64,000 nt of DNA, taken from NCBI GenBank assembly GCA_014379595.1, contig JACMLM010000039.1, forward strand, positions 1 through 64,000. The letters run 5' to 3'. This document shows positions 59,023 to 64,000 of the stretch, piece by piece. This DNA comes from Anaerolineales bacterium (GTDB taxonomy: Bacteria; Chloroflexota; Anaerolineae; Anaerolineales; Villigracilaceae). The notes below the pieces were generated by a model. That model had not been told where the DNA came from. It saw only the letters and a program-made list of their open reading frames with translations, and searched no databases. Both the position numbers and the translations under genes were made by a program. How positions within the stretch are numbered: position 1 is the stretch's first letter; each line of letters opens with the position of its first letter.

Positions 59023-60099
59023 ATGATCGAAAAACCAGAATCAAAGTTGAAAATATTAAAAAACATACAAAAATTAACGCCCGAAGTTCTAGATGTTGCA
59101 CTTGCGACATTGGCTAATCCTGTTTTCGGATTATCACTAGTAGTCAAAAAGATAGCAGAGAAAGTGGCATCAGAAGCCAATATACAAAAAGAGGCAGAAG
59201 CCGAATTTCAAGAAAGGGTAAAAAATCTAAAAGATGATTTTCCACCTCTCAATACAAGTAGCAATATTAGTAAAACTGTTAGTCATTTAACAGACGAAAT
59301 AAATAAGCTTGCAGAGGGTGCTGTGAAAATTAATGACCACGCCTTAATAGAACAGGTATTTATATTTTACAGGTCAGCTCAAAAGAAGTTACTCGCTTCA
59401 ACAGCAAAGAAACCGTTACCTACTGAGCAATTAGCACATATAAAAACTGAATTAGGTCTTATTAGGCTAAAAGTAATGTGGGCCGATTCCCAGAAGTCTG
59501 CCGCTCTAGCACAAAAATTTCGTAATGAAGATTTTATTCAAGAACAAGCTCGACAGCTTAACATAAAGGAAAAAGCTTTGCAGATTCGTGCTTATATTGT
59601 CTTCTTAATTTTTATTGGCGGGATAACAGCAGCAATAATTATGGGTTCACAGATATGGTCAACCGAGTCCGTAATACCTTGGTTAAACGTACCGATTTCT
59701 ATAGTTTTTTGGAGCGCTATTGGCAGCGCAGCCAATATGCTTTATAGATATTACAAGAAAGATGACGCTATTAACATCGATAGAGAGTTGCGTCGAGCTT
59801 GGGCAAGGCCACTGGTAGGAATAATAATGGGGGTAGTAACTTATCTGGTCGCAGTATCTGGCTTGATCTTAATTGGTGCCGCTACCCCTCAAAACATAAA
59901 TATTGAAATAAAGCCAGAGATATTATCTCTATTTGCATTCGTAGGCAGTTTTAGCGACAAGATATTTGAAGGAGTAGTCGAAAAAGTTGGATTAATTGCC
60001 ACTAGTGAAAGAAACGATGAGGAAAGATTAAAAAGTATGATTGAGATATTATCTGGAGAAAAAATTTCTGGCACAAAAGAATCGATAGATAAAAAATAG
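59023..60099 (+). CDS. Membrane protein, unknown family
   Basis: 358 residues, AT-rich: a long charged helical N-terminal half (about 1-185, many Lys/Glu, coiled-coil-like), two closely spaced membrane segments (about 190-212 and 220-240), a third (about 265-290) and a C-terminal LFAFVGSFSDKIFEGVVEKVG stretch. AGGAGG lies before the ATG. No domain recognised. Base composition resembles the HEPN protein at 1519-2391 and the cassette genes, suggesting acquisition. Confidence 0.78.
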   Translation: MIEKPESKLKILKNIQKLTPEVLDVALATLANPVFGLSLVVKKIAEKVASEANIQKEAEAEFQERVKNLKDDFPPLNTSSNISKTVSHLTDEINKLAEGAVKINDHALIEQVFIFYRSAQKKLLASTAKKPLPTEQLAHIKTELGLIRLKVMWADSQKSAALAQKFRNEDFIQEQARQLNIKEKALQIRAYIVFLIFIGGITAAIIMGSQIWSTESVIPWLNVPISIVFWSAIGSAANMLYRYYKKDDAINIDRELRRAWARPLVGIIMGVVTYLVAVSGLILIGAATPQNINIEIKPEILSLFAFVGSFSDKIFEGVVEKVGLIATSERNDEERLKSMIEILSGEKISGTKESIDKK

Positions 60100-60173
60100 G
60101 TATCTACTTCAATTAGCAATATTGCGCAGAAGCACTCAAGTAAATATAAATTTGCCTTTCACAGAACAAGCAG

Positions 60174-60187
60174 TATAATTCCCCAAT
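60174..60187 (+). promoter_or_regulatory. -10 box giving a leaderless transcript for the epimerase gene
   Basis: A perfect TATAAT at 60174-60179 with TTGCCT 16 bp upstream (60152-60157) places the transcription start on or beside ATG 60188. Confidence 0.6.
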
Positions 60188-61111
60188 ATGAAATTCTTAA
60201 TCACTGGGGCAGCTGGATTCCTTGGCTCTTCTCTTGCAAATCACCTCGCCAAAGAGGGACATCAAGTGCGCGGTCTCGACGACTTGTCCACTGGCGACCC
60301 TCAGGCTCTCGTATCCGATGTTCACTTTACGCGCGGAGATGTGAGTGACCGTCCCAAGTTGTGGACTTTACTTCAAGATGTGGATGTTGTTTATCACCTC
60401 GCAGCGCGTGTTTCAGTACCAGAATCGATACTATATCCACGAGATTACAATGCGGTCAACGTAGGCGGCACAGTGGCGCTTATGGAGGCCATCCGCGATG
60501 TAGGTGTGAAGCGTGTAGTATTGGCATCCTCAGGTGCGGTGTATGGTGACCTCAACGAACAGACTCTTAAAGAAAATGTCACACCGAATCCACGCTCCCC
60601 TTATGCAGTTTCCAAACTCGCAGCCGAATATTACGTCCGCACGATTGGCGGATTATGGGGTATAGAAACTGTCAGCTTGCGGATCTTCAATGCATATGGG
60701 CCAGGTCAACATTTGCCGCCGTCGCATCCACCGGTGGTACCGCATTATCTTCGTCAAGCACTACGCGGTGGGACGTTGGTCGCACATGGCGATGGAGCAC
60801 AGACCCGCGATTACATTTATGTAGATGATGTGGTCAAGGCAATGGTGGCTGCGTCCACTGCCCTGAACATTAATAATTTAGTCATCAACGTTGGCTCAGG
60901 GGCAGAGACTGCGATAAAAGATTTAGTCCGTGTTGTGCTGCACGTGACGAACAGTAAAGCCAATTTGGTTCAAAATAATCAAACTTCAGGCGGCGTCTCA
61001 CGCATGAAAGCGGATTTAAATCTCGCAAAAGAGAAATTACGATTTACACCTTCAGTCAAATTGGAAGAGGGATTGAAGTTGACGCTTCAACGCGATACAA
61101 GATTTAAGTAG
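60188..61111 (+). CDS. NAD-dependent nucleotide-sugar epimerase/dehydratase (extended SDR)
   Basis: 307 residues. N-terminal Rossmann GAAGFLGSSLANHL, DDLSTG, the catalytic Ser/Thr in ASSGAVYG and YAVSK with the Tyr-x3-Lys pair at about 142-146, then FNAYGPGQ and DYIYVDDVV. It resembles UDP-glucose 4-epimerase/UDP-glucuronate epimerase enzymes. The exact sugar cannot be told. Single gene, no Shine-Dalgarno but a -10 box adjacent to the ATG. Confidence 0.93.
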   Translation: MKFLITGAAGFLGSSLANHLAKEGHQVRGLDDLSTGDPQALVSDVHFTRGDVSDRPKLWTLLQDVDVVYHLAARVSVPESILYPRDYNAVNVGGTVALMEAIRDVGVKRVVLASSGAVYGDLNEQTLKENVTPNPRSPYAVSKLAAEYYVRTIGGLWGIETVSLRIFNAYGPGQHLPPSHPPVVPHYLRQALRGGTLVAHGDGAQTRDYIYVDDVVKAMVAASTALNINNLVINVGSGAETAIKDLVRVVLHVTNSKANLVQNNQTSGGVSRMKADLNLAKEKLRFTPSVKLEEGLKLTLQRDTRFK

Positions 61112-61135
61112 TTTCTAGCATATCGTCAAAGAGCA

Positions 61136-61672
61136 TTCACCACAGAGAACACGGAGATCACAGAGTTTTTGGAGTTGAGTCTGATGAGTTTGGCATATTG
61201 CTATAATAAACATAGGTGAATAGCAAGGAGGAAAAGATGAAACAATTAAGCATGGATGAATTAAACAAAATCACTGAAGCCATCATCGGCGCAGCAATTG
61301 AAGTTCATCGTCATCTAGGTCCTGGCTTGCTGGAGTCTGCTTATCGGGAATGTTTGAGATATGAGTTACTACAACAAGGGTACGAGGCACTACAGGAAGT
61401 TCCACTACCTTTGACTTATAAGGATGTAAAGCTTGATTGTGGTTACAGACTTGATTTACTTGTAAACGATGCCGTAATCGTTGAAATTAAATCAGTCGAA
61501 AGCCTTGCAGGAATCCATGAGGCTCAATTGCTCTCCTATCTAAAAATATCTAGTTGCAAGTTAGGCTTGCTTTTTAACTTTAATGTCAAAATGCTCAAAC
61601 ATGGTGGCATTAAACGGCTCGCAAATTAAACCTTTTTAAAAATCTCCGTGCTCTCTGTGAACTCTGTGGTTA
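61136..61672 (+). mobile_element. GxxExxY gene bordered by inverted terminal repeats (candidate small mobile unit)
   Basis: The left end (about 61138-61172) begins ACCACAGAGAACACGGAG and runs into TTTTTGG. The right end (about 61638-61672), read in complement, begins ACCACAGAGTTCACAGAG and runs into ATTTTTAAAAAGG. By hand about 26 of 32 positions match. The GxxExxY gene occupies most of the interior. No transposase is present; this is a repeat-bounded gene and not a known IS. Confidence 0.7.
61237..61629 (+). CDS. GxxExxY protein (PD-(D/E)XK nuclease-like, PDDEXK_3)
   Basis: About 130 residues. The signature GPGLLESAY (GxxExxY) is followed by ELLQQGY and by the nuclease-like core DCGYRLDLLVNDAVIVEIKSVE (D...E-x-K), then LLSYLKISSCKLGLLFNFNV. 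All predicted catalytic residues of the fold are present. ATG 61237 is followed closely by in-frame ATG 61252; an AGGAGG lies before 61237. The role of the family is not established. It is framed by inverted repeats (61136-61672). Confidence 0.93.
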   Translation: MKQLSMDELNKITEAIIGAAIEVHRHLGPGLLESAYRECLRYELLQQGYEALQEVPLPLTYKDVKLDCGYRLDLLVNDAVIVEIKSVESLAGIHEAQLLSYLKISSCKLGLLFNFNVKMLKHGGIKRLAN

Positions 61673-62316
61673 AATCTTTTAACTCCCCTCTCCCAGCTAA
61701 ATTCTACAACCGCCCCACATTGATTGTTGCACGTGAATTAATCGGTGCACGTTTGGTTCGGATTCTGGATGGACAAAAACTTGTGGGATTGATCACTGAG
61801 ACAGAAGCCTATATTGGTCAAACGGATTTGGCTTGCCACGCAAAAGCAGGTCTCACACCACGCACAGCTCCAATGTTTGGTCCTGCGGGACATGCATATA
61901 TTTACTTTACCTATGGCAATCATTGGATGTTGAATGTGGTCACAGAAAAAGAAGGATTCCCTGCAGCGGTGTTGATCCGCGCGATACAGCCGATTGAGGG
62001 CGTGGATGTGATTATGGAGAGGCGCAGCGGACGTGATACTTTTGGTCCTGGAAAACTGACTCAGGCGCTAGGAATCACCAAAAGCGAGAACAATGTCAAT
62101 TTGACAGAAGCAAATTCCAGCTTATGGATCGAAGCGGGGCAAGTCATCCCAAATAAAAGCGTGACGATTGGCCCTCGCGTGGGTTTAAACAAAACACCAG
62201 AGCCATGGTTATCCAAGCCCTGGAGATTTTTAGTAAATAATCATGTCATTGCGAGCCGTACTTTGGCGACACTTGCGCCGCACGCCAGTGCAGGTGAGCA
62301 ATCCCCTAGCAAATAG
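61666..62316 (+). CDS. 3-methyladenine DNA glycosylase, AAG/MPG family
   Basis: About 216 residues: FYNRPTLIVARELIGARLV, ITETEAYIGQTDLACHA (catalytic Glu), MFGPAGHAYIYFTYGNHWMLNVV and GPGKLTQALGI, the order of blocks of AAG-type glycosylases that remove alkylated purines. No ATG fits; GTG 61666 (or 61657) is the likely start and lies within the right terminal repeat of the GxxExxY unit. The last ~20 residues (ASRTLATLAPHASAG) are translated from a dispersed repeat at 62244-62357, so both gene ends have been modified by repeats. Confidence 0.92.
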   Translation: MVKSFNSPLPAKFYNRPTLIVARELIGARLVRILDGQKLVGLITETEAYIGQTDLACHAKAGLTPRTAPMFGPAGHAYIYFTYGNHWMLNVVTEKEGFPAAVLIRAIQPIEGVDVIMERRSGRDTFGPGKLTQALGITKSENNVNLTEANSSLWIEAGQVIPNKSVTIGPRVGLNKTPEPWLSKPWRFLVNNHVIASRTLATLAPHASAGEQSPSK

Positions 62317-62357
62317 GAGATTGCTTCGTCGGGGCGAACACCTCCTCGCAACGACAA
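62244..62357. repeat. Dispersed repeat of the GTCATTGCGAGG family, copy 3
   Basis: It begins TGTCATTGCGAG and ends CTCCTCGCAACGACA, sharing GACACTTGCGCCGCA, CAGTGCAGGTGAGCA and GGAGATTGCTTCGTCGGGG with copy 1. It codes for the C-terminal residues of the glycosylase and ends 20 bases before fabI. Confidence 0.88.
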
Positions 62358-62376
62358 ATATAAGAGGAGATTAACA

Positions 62377-63174
62377 ATGGGATTACTTGAAGGAAAGAAT
62401 GCTTTAATTTTTGGTCTTGCAAATGAACGTTCGATTGCGTGGGGCATCACACAGGCTTTCAAACGTGAAGGTGCGAATATCGGAATTAGTTATGCGGGCG
62501 AAATGCTTGAGAAACGTGTCAAGCCATTGGCCGAGCAAGTAGACTGCAAATGGGTCGAAGAATGTGACGTGACCAAAGATGACCAGATCGCTTTGGTAGC
62601 AAAAAAAGCTGGAAAACATTTTGGCAAGATCGATGTGCTTGTTCATTCGATCGCATTTGCGGGGCGCGAAGAATTAAGCAAGCCATATCACGAAACCAGC
62701 CGCGAGGGATTTAAGACCGCGATGGACATCAGCGTGTTTTCATTCGTCGCGTTGACCAATGCCTTCCTGCCTTATTTCAATCCTGGCGCTTCGGTGATGT
62801 GTTTAACTTATTACGGCTCAGTGAAAGTTGCGCCGCATTACAACGTGATGGGTGTGGCAAAGGCTGCATTGGAATCTTCGACTCGTTATCTGGCTTATGA
62901 CCTTGGCCCACAAAAGATTCGTGTCAATGCGATTTCGGCTGGCCCGATCCGTACGTTGGCAGCAGCAGGCGTAGGCGGTTTCCGTGATATGTACAAACAT
63001 TTCGCAGATATGTCACCGATGCGCGAGAATATAACTATCGAAGATGTCGGCAACTCAGCTGTATTCCTTGCTTCTGATATGTCCACTCGTATTACTGGTG
63101 AAGTGTTATATGTTGACTCTGGTTTTAATACCGTCGGCGTACAGATGAGTGCGAAAGAAGAGAAGAGCGAATAA
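62377..63174 (+). CDS. fabI: Enoyl-[acyl-carrier-protein] reductase (NADH), FabI
   Basis: 265 residues. N-terminal GLANERSIAWGI, HSIAFAGREELSKP and the catalytic Y-x6-K (YNVMGVAKAAL) with the FabI-type upstream Tyr in LTYYGSVKV, then SAGPIRTLAAAGV. It carries out the last reduction of fatty acid elongation. RBS AGAGGAG before the ATG. The Phe/Ala pattern around the active site is normal FabI. A terminator follows at 63198. Confidence 0.97.
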   Translation: MGLLEGKNALIFGLANERSIAWGITQAFKREGANIGISYAGEMLEKRVKPLAEQVDCKWVEECDVTKDDQIALVAKKAGKHFGKIDVLVHSIAFAGREELSKPYHETSREGFKTAMDISVFSFVALTNAFLPYFNPGASVMCLTYYGSVKVAPHYNVMGVAKAALESSTRYLAYDLGPQKIRVNAISAGPIRTLAAAGVGGFRDMYKHFADMSPMRENITIEDVGNSAVFLASDMSTRITGEVLYVDSGFNTVGVQMSAKEEKSE

Positions 63175-63197
63175 TTCAGATTAAGTAGTAATCGGTA

Positions 63198-63236
63198 ATT
63201 AGGACGTTGATTTGCAAAATCAGCGTCCTAATCTTT
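63198..63236 (+). terminator. Terminator after fabI
   Basis: ATTAGGACGTTGATTT / AAATCAGCGTCCTAAT, 16-nt arms with one wobble pair around GCA, then CTTTT. Confidence 0.83.
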
Positions 63237-63256
63237 TAAGGTAAAATTGACTCCAC

Positions 63257-63790
63257 ATGTTCAAACGCAACACCACCCCCACTGAATCATCCTCCCAACC
63301 TGTTCAAGCCGTGGAGCGCATTACCTCCGTGCTTGGTTCAGGCGTGGTCTGGCACGGCAGCATCAACGGCTCAGGCGGCGTCCGCATTGAAGGCGCATTT
63401 GAAGGCGAGATTGCCATGCGCGGCATGTTGGTCGTTGGCGAGACTGGGCGCGTCACCTGCCAGAATGTCCGCGCCAACACGGTCATTGTGGCTGGTGCAG
63501 TGCGTGGCAATATCACAACTCAAAAATTGGAGATCCGCTCTTCAGGCCGTGTTTGGGGAGATGTGGTCACCACAGCATTCGTAACGGAAGAAGGCGCATT
63601 TCTACGAGGCCAGATTCGGATGGAAGAAACGGTCGAACTGGACCTTGAGCCTGCTCCCGAGTCCACGCCTTCAGAGGCCGCTGCAGCAGAGTCCATCGCC
63701 CAGAACGCCATTTCAATTCCTATTCCCGAACCTACGCCTATGATCGAATCTACTCAAAAGATAATGAGAAAAAAGAAAATCGAACCCTAG
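63257..63790 (+). CDS. Bactofilin family cytoskeletal protein
   Basis: 177 residues. A central bactofilin (DUF583) right-handed beta-helix (about 25-120: WHGSINGSGGVRIEGAFEGEI, GETGRVTCQNVRANTVIVAGAVRGNI, LEIRSSGRVWGDV, abbreviated) is flanked by disordered Pro/Ser/Thr-rich tails. Bactofilins polymerise without nucleotides and guide cell shape, stalks or wall synthesis. The tail ends in basic RKKKIEP. A TAAAAT box lies 9 nt before the ATG. Confidence 0.95.
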   Translation: MFKRNTTPTESSSQPVQAVERITSVLGSGVVWHGSINGSGGVRIEGAFEGEIAMRGMLVVGETGRVTCQNVRANTVIVAGAVRGNITTQKLEIRSSGRVWGDVVTTAFVTEEGAFLRGQIRMEETVELDLEPAPESTPSEAAAAESIAQNAISIPIPEPTPMIESTQKIMRKKKIEP

Positions 63791-63878
63791 TTTTGAGAAA
63801 GACTCTTTCTCAGGGTGGATCAATCCATAATTAATTAGATTATCTACACGATCAGGCGCGGCGCACCCTCTCAAGCCC

Positions 63879-64000
63879 ATGAAATATCGCGATCTACAAA
63901 TCCAAACTCAACGAAACTTCCCATCCAACATGCGGACTCAAGGCTTCGGCTGGCTTGTCCGCGCGGGGTATATTACACGTGAAAATGAAATGCTGCCTCT
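63879..64000 (+). CDS. proS: Probable proline--tRNA ligase, N-terminal fragment cut by window edge
   Basis: The frame from ATG 63879 gives 40 residues (MKYRDLQIQTQRNFPSN..GFGWLVRAGYITRENEML) and runs off the window with no stop. The order RDL-x2-TQR, then a G-x-x-L-V-R-A-G-Y block, is typical of bacterial ProS N-termini, where L(V/L)RAG is strongly conserved. Assigned from this short piece only. Confidence 0.62.
   Translation, partial: MKYRDLQIQTQRNFPSNMRTQGFGWLVRAGYITRENEMLP

Noticed and set aside
1-64000. CRISPR array, tRNA or rRNA genes
   Set aside because: No regularly spaced direct repeats and no tRNA T-loop/acceptor pairs or rRNA-like segments were seen when reading both strands; a covariance search could still find a diverged tRNA.

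Overview
The window reads as chromosome of an uncultured or poorly studied Chloroflexota (Anaerolineae-like) bacterium. This rests on the gene mix and not on a marker-gene tree: many lipoproteins with TolB/WD40 beta-propellers and TP-rich linkers, a SipW-type signal peptidase fused to DUF5305, bactofilin, DUF1015 beside serA/serC, ComB beside a PTPS-like protein and a GT4, many TATAAT-like boxes only 6-9 nt from start codons, and several TTG starts. No rRNA, tRNA, CRISPR array, transposase or integrase gene was found.

Layout. 0-7.2 kb: a 3' part of an acyl-CoA mutase gene, then an accessory patch (HEPN-fold protein, a DUF559 nuclease-like gene beneath a large hairpin, a HepT-MntA toxin-antitoxin pair, a cytoplasmic WD40 protein). 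The last 75 bp of the DUF559 gene recurs twice more, each time right after a terminator. 7.3-14.5 kb: htpG, a cytochrome P450, PEP carboxylase and a propeller lipoprotein. 14.6-17.7 kb, minus strand: a three-gene export operon (two small secreted proteins and the signal peptidase) under a c-di-GMP-I riboswitch with a visible terminator/antiterminator choice. 17.8-26 kb, minus strand: NBR1-like lipoprotein, recA, two propeller lipoproteins, an M23 peptidase and a MalK-type ATPase. 26.06-30.66 kb: a run of small same-strand genes separated by attC-like sites, best read as an integron cassette array without an integrase (CALIN). 30.7-35 kb: lipoprotein, NTF2-like pseudogene, an ECF sigma factor with a membrane partner, esterase, DinB-like protein. 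35-39 kb: serC diverging from serA-DUF1015, and a pseudouridine synthase. 39-51 kb: a MerR/TipAS regulator, an ABC-2 exporter, META and SIMPL proteins, a WD40 lipoprotein, paralogous membrane proteins, kynU, lysS, greA and a PIG-L deacetylase. 51-57.4 kb: a PilZ protein; a compact operon of MDR dehydrogenase, RDD protein, ComB, PTPS-like protein and GT4; two EamA transporters. 57.6-64 kb: DEAD-box helicase, a membrane protein, an SDR epimerase, a GxxExxY gene inside inverted terminal repeats, a DNA glycosylase, fabI, bactofilin and the start of a probable proS.

How parts connect. Two loci point to c-di-GMP signalling (riboswitch and PilZ protein). Two unrelated small genes of nuclease-like families (DUF559 and GxxExxY) are each bordered by inverted repeats, which suggests nuclease-linked small mobile units. 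At least five other palindromic repeat families are scattered between genes, and several supply start codons, termini or in-frame coding sequence to neighbouring genes.
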